Source: Rehmannia glutinosa
Lineage: Eukaryota > Streptophyta > Magnoliopsida > Lamiales > Orobanchaceae
Length of the DNA stretch: 64,000 nucleotides
Direction: 5' to 3'
NCBI GenBank assembly: GCA_016081115.2
Contig: JABTTQ020001487.1
Coordinates: 124,001 to 188,000, forward strand
In this document: positions 34,492-46,479 of the stretch, in pieces
How the letters are laid out: each line of letters starts with the position of its first letter
Position numbering within the stretch: the stretch's first letter is position 1
Notes under the pieces: generated by a model
Database searches by the model: none
The model's input: the letters and a program-made list of their open reading frames with translations, nothing else
What the model was told of the DNA's origin: nothing
Position numbers and translations under genes: made by a program

Positions 34492-35953
34492 TAAACCGTT
34501 GACCGTCCCGATCAACAATTTTGAAAACATGATAAAGCACAACAGGGAGATAAGAATAAAAGCGCACACAAAGGACCCAAAAGAAAATATATATTGTTCG
34601 TCATGAATGTTGAGCAACAAACCAATCAAGCCTCAAATATCTGATTAAAGAGCACACATCAAGTAAAACAAAGTGAAATGCTCTGAATTACAACTCTCAA
34701 AGTTAAGTGTATACTCTCATCTCACGAGGATATGGGACGTGTTTACGCTCAAATCAATTCAATGTCGCAAAATTACCATAAGCTTGCAATTCGTCTCATA
34801 TCTCCGCCACTAGAATGTATGCAATTCGTGAATAAAAAAGGACTTTCTTATTTGGTTGTAATGAAGGCTCTTTGGTTAGGGTAGGAAATTTTGGATAAAG
34901 TGACTCAAACTCGAGCATATATACTGGTGAGCATATCAATCCTCTACATTATAGTTCCATATGCTACTCCAATCATCCCTTATTTTTATCAACTTTACTT
35001 ATTTCCATCTCTTTCTTTCTTTTGAGAATCGCCTTAAATTACAATCCTTCGCCCCCAAGTTCGTTTCTATGAAAATTCACATTATAACATCGATTTTTTT
35101 TTTCCGATTCTTTTGTGAATTTTCAACACTTGTTTTTCACCTCCTTTTCTTCCTCTTTTGTTCCAATTAACCAAATATGCCCAATTATCCCACTTTTCAA
35201 TTCCCACTCTTTCAACTCCATTCATTCCCTTTACTCAACGTTATACACTCGAGTTTAGGGTGACGGATCTATCAAGTTCAAAGCTTAAATCTTGTGGTTA
35301 TCAAAGAAATAGGCAATAGGCTCAACTTGGCTAACTAGGAATTTCATCATCTTTAGGTAAGCAAAAGGCTTGAAAGGCTAGCAAAGATGGCCTTTAATCA
35401 CATTCACAATTTGCATACAACATGTGGCCTTGACAGAGATACCCGAGCAAGTTCTAGAATTCTAACAACATGAGTGACACACTCAAATCACAACAAGACT
35501 GCAACAGATATAAGCAGTAAAGGCTCAAAAGCTCACAGGCTTGTAAATATGTAATTCAAAGCATCAAACCAAGTTTTCATATTAACATGCTCATTGTTAT
35601 CTATTCAAGGCTCAATCAACTCATACTCATCATCCAATTCCAACAATACAAATCTTTCAATCAACACACAAACAACAAGTTGCATCAAGCCCGGTCAACT
35701 CACTCTCTAACCTCTATGAAAGCAATAAACGTGTTAAAGCCATAAACGTGCTCTAATGCAATGCAACCTAGAATGCTCTATATGCAACTATATGAAAACA
35801 CACAAAAAATACACAAAATGCAAGAATTTTTTTTTTCTATCCACACTTTTCATATATTAAAATACTACCTTTCCCCCCCAAACTTGAATGAAATTATATT
35901 GTCCTAAAGGGGAAAATAGAATTTCAATAACGAAAAGTGAGGATATACCTGAA
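34492..35953 (-). other. Non-coding 3' internal region of the Athila element
   Basis: About 1.46 kb between the last frame and the polypurine tract. AT-rich, no frame with recognised features. Athila elements commonly have a long non-coding stretch here. Confidence 0.6.
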
Positions 35954-37416
35954 TCACTGTGGAGGTTGTGGCGGTGGAAAGTGGCCTTGCGAGATATGCC
36001 ACGTCTGCAACTGTTGGAGCACTTGCCATGTCTCCTCGGACCTCCTGTCATAGTTCTCACGGAATGTGAGAAAATCAGCCCGATGCTGCCTCAAATCCTC
36101 CCCCTGTTGCCTCAACTCGTCTCCTTGACGACGCAAGTCCTCCCCAAACGCATATAGCATATCCTGAAAGTCATTGTCGCGTTGGGGCTCGCCACCATGA
36201 GAGGTACTGGGACGATCCCTGCTATGTGAGCGTCGGGGGTAATCGCCGCCGTGTGAGGACTCAAGGATGTCATATCCAAGTTGAGGGTGATGAGGTTCCA
36301 CCCCCATTTCTCTTCTACGTAGCTCATCTTCCTCCACTACCATATCCTCCACATCTAGGAAATCGTGAACTTGGCGCCTCTTTCTCACATCTATAGCTTC
36401 TGTAATTCGGTTATGTGCTTAAGAGTTCATTAGGAAGTTGGTTGTGTCCGCCAAAGTATCTACTGTGGTGTATGTCGGTTGGGCAACGGAAATGCAGCAC
36501 CTTTCTTCTGTAGAAGCACCAACATATTATCTTCATTTGCGATAAACTTCATGTGGTGCAAAGATGCCAAATTAACCCGAGTGCTGCCCAGAATAGGCTC
36601 TAAGCCTCTGAAATCGATGCTGAAATGTCGGGCAATAGGGGTAATGAGGCCCCCTATAGAAATAGCACCCCTTTCTCGCCTTACCAATTGCTCAACTTGC
36701 TCTGCGAAGTAGGTAGCTGTGTTGTAGGGTGTATTTGTGAGCATACACCATAGTAGATACAACTCCCTCGTAGTCATTCCCCCAATATTTTCTCTTGCGA
36801 ATACGGAGGATGCAGTCACACGTTGTATGTACTGGAAAACTGGATTCCGGATCCAAGAGGCTTTGGCGGTTCGTGCGGCATACAACATAAGCCCCGTCTG
36901 TGACGTTTCTACCAACATTATCCAAAAGTCATATTGATCATAATTGTCCATCGGACGGAAACGAGCATTCGTTGGAACTTCAAAAATGGTATTCAATTGG
37001 GAGATAGATAAATGCCGACGTACATTCCCCAACTGAAAGCGTATTTCATATGGTTCAAAAGCTCCTCCTTGTTTAAGTACTTCCACGGTACTAAAAAATT
37101 CCAACGTGTATTGTTTGAATGTCGGCCACCTTCGGCTCATAAAATTGGTCCACCCGACCTTTGCAAAAAGACGCCAAACTTCCTCATGTATCCCCAAACT
37201 TTGGGTACAATCATCATCGACGTATCGGGATGGAGATACTTGGCGACCAACCAAGCGATTCCACCGCTCTATGTCATTTGCATTTGTCAACACCACTCCA
37301 TATGCAGCGGGACTATTCGGGTCTACTTCTTGCAGTGCCTCGTCTCTTTGTGCCGCTACGCGCGTACGTCTCCTTCCACCCTGGCACGGGCTACCCGTGC
37401 ATACCTGTACAACCAC
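35954..37416 (-). pseudogene. ATHILA ORF-1-like frame downstream of integrase (env position)
   Basis: The main open frame, 318 codons (37416-36460), contains IHEEVWRLFAKVGWTNFM, EPYEIRFQLGNVRRHLSI and LYLLWCMLTNTPYNTATYFA. These resemble the ATHILA (Arabidopsis retrotransposon ORF-1) family. A second piece in another frame (36388-35954) begins RKRRQVHDFLDVEDMVVEED and has GEDLRRQGDELRQQGEDLRQ, a coiled-coil-like repeat, so a frameshift separates them. The start lies beside a single copy of the GCACGGGCTACCCGTGC palindrome (37384-37400) and may not be the original one. The frame takes the env position of the lineage. I saw no signal peptide, and its function is unproven. Confidence 0.75.
37378..37403. 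repeat. Single palindromic unit near the ATHILA-like frame
   Basis: GGCACGGGCTACCCGTGC, the same core as in the LTR and gag-pol arrays, stands alone at the start of the ATHILA ORF-1-like frame, where it is read as part of CTGSPCQ. Confidence 0.8.
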
Positions 37417-37670
37417 TCAGGTGAATTTTTTTTATTATTATTATTTTTTTTTTATATAACACACAAATCATACAAAATTAAAACAAAACACACATATCAA
37501 ATCACACAAATCACACAAAATTAAAACAAAACACCCACACCAAAAAAAGTTGAAATCCACACGAAAACTGTTGGGTTGCCTCCCAACAAGCGTTATATTT
37601 AACGTCTTTAGCTTGACGCCTGTTTGTCATTCCGTTACGTGTCTCGCAAGGAGATGGAAGTCACCTCCTC
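37417..37670 (-). other. Spacer between integrase and the ATHILA-like frame
   Basis: Low-complexity (ATT/TTA)n and ACACAAATCACAC repeats (about 37425-37535) with no frame. Possibly the leader of a separate downstream message; nothing in the bases proves that. Confidence 0.45.
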
Positions 37671-40600
37671 TTAGTTACCTCGGTGAAAATAATGCTTAAT
37701 CCTCTGGCCGTTTACCATGAAAGTTTCACCGTCTTTTGTCAATAATTCCACAACTCCGGGAGGATTCAATACTTTTTTGATCACGAATGGCCCCGACCAC
37801 CTAGACTTGAGTTTTCCAGGGAAAAATTTAAGGCGTGAATTGTACAAGAGTACTGGTTCCCCCAGTAAAAACTCTCTTTTTTTATCATCTTGTCGTGCCA
37901 TCGTTTTGTTCTTTCTTTATAAATTCGGGAGTTTTCGTAAGCTTCATCCCGAAACTCTTCCATTTGATTCAAATGGAGCAACCTATCTTCGCCGGCTTTT
38001 TGAAAATGCATATTTAGCTTCTTGACCGCCCAAAATGCTTTGTGTTCCAACTCCACCGACAAGTGACACGATTTCCCAAAAATAGGTTGGTAAGGGGATG
38101 TGCCCAACGGTGTCTTATATGCAGTCCGGTATGCCCACAGAGCATCATCCAATTTTAACGCCCAATCCTTCCGGTTGATGTTCACCGTCTTCTCAAGGAT
38201 TTGTTTGATCTCCCGGTTAGCCACTTCTGCTTGCCCATTGGCTTGTGGATGATATGCCAATGCGACTTTATGCTTCATCCCATATTTTGCCAACAAGTTG
38301 CCCATCAATTTATTTACGAAATGCGACCCTCCATCACTAATTAAAGCTCTTGGAGTGCCGAATCTAGTAAATATATTTTTCTTAAGGAACCGTATCACAA
38401 CTTGAGCATCATTTGTTTTGGAATGAATCACCTCTACCCAACGGGATACATACTCCACTGCGAGTAGAATATATTGATAACCCGAAGATGATGGAAATGG
38501 GCCCATAAAATCAATCCCCCACACATCGAACAATTCCACTTCGATTACATTTGTCATTGTCATCTCGTGTCTCCTTGAAATGTTGCCCATCCGCTGACAC
38601 CTGTCACATTGTTGCACAAACAAATAACAGTCGTTAAATAAAGTGGGCCAATATAGCCCACTTTGCAATACCTTCGCCACGGTGCGAGTTGGGCCGAAAT
38701 GTCCTCCAGAGGGTGCGGAATGACACTGTTGTAAGACTCCCTCCCATTCTTCTTGAGGTACGCATCTTCTTATGATTTTGTCCGCGCACCTCTTAAAGAG
38801 TAGGGGGTCGTCCCACATGTAGAACATTACGTCATGTAAGAACTTCTTCTTTTGATATGGCGATAGATCCGGAGGCAAAACTCCTGCAGCCAAATAGTTG
38901 ACAAAGTCCGCATACCATGGAAATTTTGCCTCAAGCATGAGTAATCGTTCATCAGGAAATTCGTCTTTTATTAATCCCGTGCTTCCTTGCGCTCCCTCTT
39001 GATTTTCAATTCGAGACAAGTGGTCTGCCACCACATTCTCGCATCCTTTCCGGTCCTTGATTTCCATATCAAACTCTTGCAATAATAACATCCACCGAAT
39101 CAACCTTGGTTTCGCATCTTTCTTATCAAAGAGATATTTGATGGCCGCATGTCGGTGTGAACAATCGTTTTCATCCCAATCAAGTATGATCGGAATTTAT
39201 CAAATGCGAAAACAATCGCTAACATCTCCTTCTCGGTTGTGGTGTAATTCTGTTGAGCACTGTCCAACGTTCTACTAGCATAGTAGATGGATCTGAACAA
39301 TTTTTCCCTCTTTTGACCGAGAACAGCCCCTACCACAAAATCACTCGCATCACACATCAACTCCAACGGTTGACTCCAATCTGGGGCGACAAGTATAGGT
39401 GCGGTCACCAATGCCTTCTTCAAAGTTTCAAACGCCTGCAAACAATCATTGGAAAAATTGAAAGCATCATCTTTTTCTAGCAATTGGCTCAAAGGTTTAG
39501 AAATTTTAGAAAAGTCACGGATAAACCTTCTATAAAATCCGGCATGGCCTAAGAAGCTCTGAATGGCTTTCAATCTTTGCCCGATCGACTTCCAAACCTG
39601 CGGAAGAGACTCGATGACCAAGTATAATATCATCGCGTACCATAAAATGGCACTTTTCCCAATTGAGTACAAGATTGGTCTCTTCACATCGCTGTAAGAC
39701 TAAGGAAAGATTGTGAAGACAATTATCAAAAGAATCACCAAACACAGAGAAATCGTCCATAAACACCTCCATAACTTTTCCAATTAGATCATGAAATATA
39801 GCCATCATACAACGTTGGAAAGTGGCAGGCGCATTACATAAACCAAATGGCATGCGATGAAATGCAAATGTGCCATAAGGACATGTAAATATCATTTTTT
39901 CCTGGTCTTCCGATGCAATTATGATTTGATTGTATCCGGAATAACCATCTAAAAAGCAATAATAATCATAACCTGCAAGACGATCCAACATCATATCGAT
40001 AAAGGGGAGGGGGAAATAATCTTTTTGAGTGGCATCATTAAGTTTTCTATAATCAATGCATATTTGCCACCCGGTAACAATTCTAGTAGCAATTTGTTCC
40101 TCATTCTCATTTTTCACGATTGTTACCCCCCTTTTTTCGGTACCACTTGTACCGGACTTACCCATGAACTATCAGAGATGGCATAAATGATCCCACCATC
40201 TAACCATTTCAACACTTCCTTCCTAACCACATCTTTCATGATAGGGTTTAATCGTCTTTGGTTTTGCACTGATGGTTTATAAACATCTTCCATCCGAATT
40301 TTATGCATTACAATGGATGGGCTTATGCCTTTTAAATCAGTTATAGACCATTCGAGTGCCGACTTATGTTTTTGTAAAACCCTTAACAATTTATCAAGTT
40401 GAGTAGGAGTGAGAAGAGATGAAACGATTACCGGATTTGCACTATTCCTCCCAAGAAATGCATATTTAAGGTGTTCGGGTAATTGCTTGAGTTCCGGCGT
40501 CGACGTCGCTGTTTCAGGGTCACGCACGGGCAGCCCGTGCTCTGGAACACGGGTCGTGCGTGATTCCCTGTCTTCATACTTTCTTTCGGCATCAAGCACG

Positions 40601-41375
40601 GGCTGCCCGTGCTCTGGCACACGGGTCGTATGCTCTTCAGGGTTTCCAACATTTCTTTCGGCATCACGCACGGGTGCCCGTGCGTGTACGCACAGGTCGT
40701 GCGTGCCTGAAGGTTTTGCTCCCTTATTTCTGATTTTGCATTCTCGCCTCTTGCGCTCCTAGGTAGTTCCTGCATATGATCTAAGGCACAAACATAGTCA
40801 TACAAATCTTGGTTATCAAAATCAAGCACAACACTCGACATCGAGCACGAGTGGGTTAGCCCAAATTCCAAATCATCTGTAGACAATGCATGATCAACAT
40901 AATCCTCAATGTACGAACTAACTATATCCAAAAAATTATAATTCTCCACCGTATCATGAAATTTCATTGCCTTATATATAGAAAATAAAACGTGCTCATC
41001 ATTAACACGTAACGTGAGCTCTCCTTTTTGTACGTCTATTAAGGCTTTACCAGTAGCAAGGAATGGACGTCCAAGTATCAATGGAACGTCACGATCTTTT
41101 TCCATATCAAGAACCAAGAAATCCACAGGGAATATAAATTTATCAACTTTTACCAGCACGTCTTCTATAATTCCCTTTGGATAAGTAAGTGACCGGTCCG
41201 CAAGTTGCAATGTCACCGTGGTTGGCTTCACTTCGCCTAGTCCAAGCTTCCTGAAAATGGACAAAGGCATCAAATTAATACTTGCCCCCAAATCACACAA
41301 TGCTTTATTAAAGAAGTTACCACCAATGGCACAAGGGATAGTGAAACTCCCCGGATCTTTCAGTTTTTGTGGCAT
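37671..41375 (-). pseudogene. Athila pol: protease, RT, RNase H, integrase (frameshifted)
   Basis: Protease (41375-40428) has LCDLGASINLMP and PLILGRPFL. After the palindromic array comes RT (40671-39530) with DSSWVSPVQVVPKKGG, ICIDYRKLNDATQKD, MPFGLCNAPATFQRCM and the catalytic FMDDFSVFG. RNase H (39687-39100) has LMCDASDFVVGAVLGQ and YTTTEKEMLAIVFAFDKFR. Integrase (39103-37781, then 37901-37671 in another frame) has an HHCC zinc region (HSAPSGGHFG...CDRCQR) and the D, D, E residues in WGIDFMG, ALISDGGSHF and NGQAEVANRE, then a GPF motif (RWSGPFVI). Frames change in the palindromic array, at an A/G homopolymer near 40130, near 39100-39150, near 39600 and near 37860. Confidence 0.92.
40521..40712. 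repeat. Three in-frame 72-bp palindromic units between protease and RT
   Basis: Cores start at 40524, 40596 and 40668, exactly 72 bases (24 codons) apart. The first two are GCACGGGCAGCCCGTGC and GCACGGGCTGCCCGTGC. The third is one base shorter at its centre (GCACGGGTGCCCGTGC), and the reading frame changes there. Each unit also has an ACGGGTCGTG half and TTTCGGCATCA. Translation gives repeated peptides such as TTRVPEHGQPV. Confidence 0.9.
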
Positions 41376-41381
41376 CTTCCT

Positions 41382-43084
41382 TTAAATGATCGCGCTACAT
41401 TCTTTCGTCAAATTCACCGTTTCAAATCTTGTCATCTTCCTCTTCTTAGACATAACATCCTTAAGAAATGTCGCGTAATTTGGCATTTGCTCTAGTGCGT
41501 CTGCAAAAGGAATGTTAATGTGCAATTTCTTAAATATATCGAGGAATTTTGCAAATTGATCATCAAGCTTTTTCTTTTGAAATCTTTGGGGAAAGGGAAG
41601 AGATATATGTAATTTAGATATATTAGAGTTAGATGATGATTTTAGCTTCTTAGCCCCTGTTTGTTCCGCCTCTTGTCTCTCTTTTTCCCCATCTTCTTCA
41701 ACACCATCTTTCATCACCGATTCAACCTCTCCCGGCTTAGATGCTTCCTCTGAAATTTTCAGATTTCCAGATTTTTCTTTAGGCCCCTCATATTCCGTAC
41801 CGCTCCGTAATCGAATAGCCTTGCATTGTTCCTTAGGATTTACCTCCGTGTTACTCGGAAATTGACCCTTTTGATGTTGACCACCCACAATTGTAGCCAA
41901 TTGACCCACTTGTGTTTCAAGATTCTTTATTGAGCTTGTCATTTGGGTCATTTGTAGCTCCACCTTATCCATCCTAGAATCTTGCCTAGCGAAACGACTC
42001 CTCGTGTCACTCATGAATGCATTTGATTGATTTATGAACGAGGTGAGTGCATCTTCCAAAGATGATTTGCCTTCCACATTTCCACCTCCATTTGAAACAT
42101 TAAATCCCGGCGGTGGTTGCAACACATTCTTTGTATTGGCATAGAAAAAATTTTCATGGTTTCTCAACCCCGGATGGTAGTGTGTTGGGTTTGAATTATT
42201 TCGGAAATTGTTGAAATTCCGATTATTCACATAATTGACCTCCTCCATCGGATATAGAAGAGCGTCACTACCCGTGCTCATGCTTGCTTCTGGCCCTTTC
42301 GTCAAAACACTCAATTGAGTTGTCAAAGCCGCCACTTGTGCCGTCAACGCTTTAAGCGGGTCTGAATTCGAGATTTCAGCTACTCGTTGTACATTGGATC
42401 TTTCAGACGGCCACTGGTAACTGTTCATAGCCATTTCTTCAAGAAAGGCCTTTGTTTGCCCCATTAAACCATTGTAGAAGAAACATAACTGTTGATCCTC
42501 CGGGAACCCATGTTGTGGACATCTTCGTAAAAAATCCCAAAATCTTTCCCAAGCCTCATACAAAGGCTCCGAGTCGAACAGTCGGAATTGAGTAATCTCG
42601 CTTTTGAGCTGCAAAGTTTTGCTCGGTGGAAAGAATTTAAACAAGAACTTTTGGCTCAATTCGTCCCATGTGCTCACACTTCCTTGCGTCAAAGTACCCA
42701 ACCAATTTCTCGCCTTATCCCTCAAAGAAAATGGGAATAGGCGCAATCTTATGGCGTCATCCGAGACTCCATTCATTTTGATCGTATTGCATATTTGGAT
42801 AAATGTGCAAGGTGGGAATTAGGATCTCCAGTTGCGAACCCCCCAAACTGGTTCTGTTGTACCATATTGATCAGTGCCGGTTTGTGCTCAAAGTTGTTGG
42901 CATTTATCGAAATATGAGCAATACCACCGTAATTACGATTCGTTTGTGGTCGAAAGTAATCACGAATGGCTTGCTGTTGAACCAGTATCGGTAACTCGTT
43001 TACTCCATTGTTACCTGGTATTGGTAACTCATTGATCCTGTTGATTCCATTGTTACCCCTGTGTTCTTCGTCCAAATCCCCCAT
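41382..43084 (-). pseudogene. Athila gag (one frameshift, one premature stop)
   Basis: The N-terminal piece (43084-42773) and the main piece (42776-41382) are joined by a frameshift near 42805. The main piece holds the retrotransposon gag core: LRLFPFSLRDKARNWLGTLT, WDELSQKFLFKFFPPSKT and FFYNGLMGQTKAFLEEM. A coiled-coil-like region follows (about 42010-41880: VELQMTQMTSSIKNLETQVG), then a Lys/Glu-rich linker. A TAA at 41384-41382 interrupts a frame that otherwise runs straight on into protease. Gag would form the particle shell. Confidence 0.9.
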
Positions 43085-43329
43085 TATCGGATTTTGTTGT
43101 CTTTCAGCCCGTCTAGTAGTAGCACTGATTCTTCTCGCGAAAGCCTCAACTTTCGTTATGAGCGGTATTAAGTCCCCTCACCTAGAGCGCGTGTTCATGC
43201 ACTACCTGGACCAAACTAAAAGAAACAAGTCAAATAATGTAGAATTAAAGTCAAACCAAAATATAAAAAAAATGTCTAAATTAAAAATAATTCTATCTAC
43301 CGCAATATTAGCACCAAAAATTATATTAG

Positions 43330-43347
43330 TCCCCGGCAACGGCGCCA
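43330..43347 (-). other. Athila primer-binding site (tRNA-Asp)
   Basis: The plus strand reads TCCCCGGCAACGGCGCCA, identical to the 3' end of plant tRNA-Asp including CCA. The minus-strand RNA could therefore pair with all 18 bases. It sits 6 bases inside the 5' LTR. Confidence 0.92.
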
Positions 43348-43353
43348 AAAACT

Positions 43354-44882
43354 TGTTCGCCTTTATTTTTAGTTCACCGCAAGTGTATGGTGTACGTTAT
43401 AGAAAAGGGTAGCAAGGTCGTATCCACGGAGACTAATAAATTTATGTACTAAGTATTTAACTAAGATAACTTTATTTTTATTTAGACGATCATAATTTGA
43501 TGATTGTTGTTGAGAGATTAAGACAATTTAGACTACTAAAACACAAGATTAAGATAACACAATTGATAGAAGTATCAAGATGGTGAAATGGATTTTCGAG
43601 TTAAGGTTTCGATTAATAACCCTCTTGTTGTCCGATTTAATCAAAGCCAAGTTATTATCAATATTCCTATAAGACGATCACAAAGATATTTTATCCTTCC
43701 TCTCGAGATGCATATAAAATGTAGATTGAAATACTTATGCTAGCATCTCTACTCAACATAAAGTACTCAACTCCCAAAAGTGCAAAGATCAAATGTCCTC
43801 ACAAATATTTACCAACCTCTCGATTCATGCAAATATTTGTGTCAGTACTCAAGATCTAATATTGAAACTCATCTCTCGAATTATGAATCAATATATCAAA
43901 CAAGTTAAACCATTGATCAAGTGATAAAATAAGAATAAGCTCAAAGTACTCAAATAGGCTTCAAGATAATAACTTCAACTAAGATTAAAACATTCAATAA
44001 GAGTTCATTAATCTACTTCCAAAACCCGGAAATCTAAAGAGTTTAGCTACACATGGTTTCTAAACAACTCATAGACAAATTGTTCAAAGCCATGACACAC
44101 TAAAATGAAAGATTAAAACTACAAGAGAAGCAAGAAAAACTTAGGAAAGTCGACAATCTCTCGATATATCTCCGTTCCTTGAGCTCCGATGCAACCCGAT
44201 TGTCTCCTTGATGTCTTCTTCCAAGAATAGACCTTTGTCTTGTGTTGTAGATCCCAAAAATGTCAGAATATCCTTGTGTGCGCCCCCCAAAAAGCCTTTT
44301 TATACCCACTTTCAAGTTTAGGGCAAAGAGCTGCAGATTGTGGCATTCCAGCGCAGACGCATGGGTCGTGCGCCCCCTGCACGGGCTACCCGTGCGTAAT
44401 GTCATAGCGAAGCCTTTGATTTTTTCCAAACACGCATGGGTCGTGTGCCCTTTGCACGGGCTACCCGTGCGTGATGCCGTAGGTACAATGAAATTCCCCA
44501 GTGGCGCACGGGTTGTGCGTATGAGCACGGGCTACCCGTGCACCATGCCGTAGCTTTAAGATGCCTCCATTCAGGGGCACACGGGTGGTGCCTAAGGCAC
44601 GCCCAACCCGTGCGCTCCCTGTATTCTCCTTAAATGCTCATCTTCCTCTCGTTCTAGCTTCGCTTCTCGTATACTCACTCAATTCTCAGTGTTTCCACTC
44701 TGCGATGCTCGTATTTGCATTAAATTTGCTTCAAATAACATTAAATTCCTACAAAACAAGCAAAGTGTAATATCTTTTCCACAAGGAGTGAATACGTAGC
44801 ATTTTACACGAGTATATGCATGTTTACTCATCATTATAGCCATAAATATGCCCCAAAATACATGCAAAACTCACACCTATCA
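43354..44882 (-). repeat. Athila 5' LTR
   Basis: 1529 bp, plus-strand ends TGTTCGCC and CTATCA. It has one more palindromic unit than the 3' LTR, accounting for most of the 69-bp length difference. The CCTAT duplication follows at 44883-44887. Confidence 0.95.
44349..44605. repeat. Palindromic repeat array in the Athila 5' LTR
   Basis: Three units spaced about 75 and 71 bases, each with a CATGGGTCGTG or CACGGGTTGTG half, GCACGGGCTACCCGTGC and a T(C/G)(A/C)TGCCGTAG-like tail. The middle-to-last interval (GGTACAATGAAATTCCCC) is missing from the 3' LTR. Confidence 0.85.
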
Positions 44883-44944
44883 CCTATATGATAACCAATA
44901 AATACCAGAATTATTAAGCATCTACTTTAATCATGCATAGCTTG

Positions 44945-45280
44945 TATAATTCTAAGTAGGGGTGTAAATGAGTCGAGCCGGACATAATATTGTTCAAAGG
45001 TATTTGAATGTTAATAGGGCTTTAAAAATTGTGTTAGAGCTTGATTTGATTATTAATTGAATCGAGTTCGAACGAGCTTAAGTCGAGACCAAACACGAAT
45101 TGAGCTCGAGTAAATTTATATTTTTACATATATTTTATTCTTTTTTTTTACTAATCGCTTCGAGATCGAGCCGAATTTTACATCTTATCAAACGGGAAAA
45201 TGTGTTCAAACTTGGTTCGTTGTGTTAACGAACCGGGCTCAAACAAGAGCTTTTAATGATCGATCTAGAACCAAGTATTG
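44945..45280. repeat. Remnant with GGGGTGTAAATGAGTCGAGCC terminus
   Basis: TAGGGGTGTAAATGAGTCGA begins a stretch rich in GAGCTCGA and TCGAGCCGA words, like the terminal region of a widespread plant DNA transposon. The matching right terminus was not found, so it is probably truncated. Confidence 0.35.
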
Positions 45281-45426
45281 AGTAGTTTGGTTCGTTTTTC
45301 AACTTAAATTCGAAGTTGGTGTTTCATCTTCTATATATCATAAATAATACTTAATGTATTATTTTTTTTAAAAAAAAATTAATCAAATTTATTTGACGTG
45401 TATCTATCAGAGGCAAATTGATTTTA

Positions 45427-45647
45427 GGCTCCATTTGGATGGAGGGATTTGAACTGTGGATTTCAAATCCACAATAACAAATTCATTGAGGTTGTTTGGA
45501 TTGAGTCATTCTATAATGGATTTCAAATCCTTAGAAGCTATTTTTTGAGTTATTTTGGAGGATTTCAATTCCTTCCTATTTGGAATCATTTAAAATCCTT
45601 TCTCAAATCATCTCTCCAAATCCAAATTCGCCCATCCAAATGCAACC
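45427..45647. mobile_element. Tourist-like MITE with TTA target duplication
   Basis: 221 bp with inverted ends GGCTCCATTTGGATGG and (reverse of right end) GGTTGCATTTGGATGG, flanked by TTA at 45424-45426 and 45648-45650. The interior repeats GGATTTCAAATCC palindromes. TTA duplications with such ends fit the PIF/Harbinger group. Confidence 0.8.
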
Positions 45648-46479
45648 TTAACGTATTTATATTTCTGTTAAGGTTAGTAAAGCCCGAACACATAATGCTG
45701 AATCCTGATAAGCTATCCGATAGAAACAAAGATGAGGGACAAATGACATTTGTCATATAGGATAATTTTTGGAAAAACTAAAGTTGGTTAAGAAAACAAT
45801 GACAATGTTGGTAAACAAACATATGCTTGTAATGCACCCTTGACCCTTTTCCTAATTTTTCAATATGAACATTTATTAACAATTTTTCCTTATTTTCTGT
45901 ACATATTCTAACTTATGTTACATATTTTAAAAAGAAATCTGAATATTTTCAATTTATATACATTTTAGCTTATAGAAATATAAATAATGAATAATATACC
46001 AAAGGAATTTGAAAAAAAAAACAAGTATAGGAAGTAGATGGTGTTTTTTCTACATCGTGTGTTTTTTTTTTTTTTTTTGTGTTCATCATTGGAGCAAAAC
46101 AAGTCGTAAATCATCTAGTGGTTAAGAGTTTAGATAATATGTTTTAATTGGAGTAAACATAAAACTTAAAGTTTGTCCAAGATTAGATCAGTCTGTCTTA
46201 CTACATATGGGCCACGTGTATTTTAGGTGACTAATCGATCGTTTGGTCAAGTTATATCATACTGGTCTTGTCATGTGAAATCTGACTTTTTTCTGAACTA
46301 GTTTCGGTTATTAAAACCTTTTCACATCTTGAAGAGCTAAAATTAGAAAATTGCTAGGAACATTAAATTCTCATCAATGAGAGTTGCTTGATTTCAATGC
46401 CATATATTATGGAACTAGCCACTACCTTATATTAGACTTTTCCCGTCTAATTTCACAAAAGGCTACTTTAATATTGTCT

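Larger units (their letters stand above)
33018..44882 (-). mobile_element. Athila-type Ty3-gypsy LTR retrotransposon, complete structure
   Basis: An 11,865-bp element: 3' LTR 33018-34477, 5' LTR 43354-44882, tRNA-Asp primer site, polypurine tract, gag, pol (protease, RT, RNase H, integrase) and a further frame after integrase. It is flanked by a perfect 5-bp duplication CCTAT (33013-33017 and 44883-44887). Integrase following RT and RNase H marks Ty3-gypsy; the tRNA-Asp site and ATHILA ORF-1-like frame point to the Athila lineage. Gag and pol each carry lesions, so it is structurally whole but not coding-competent. Confidence 0.95.
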
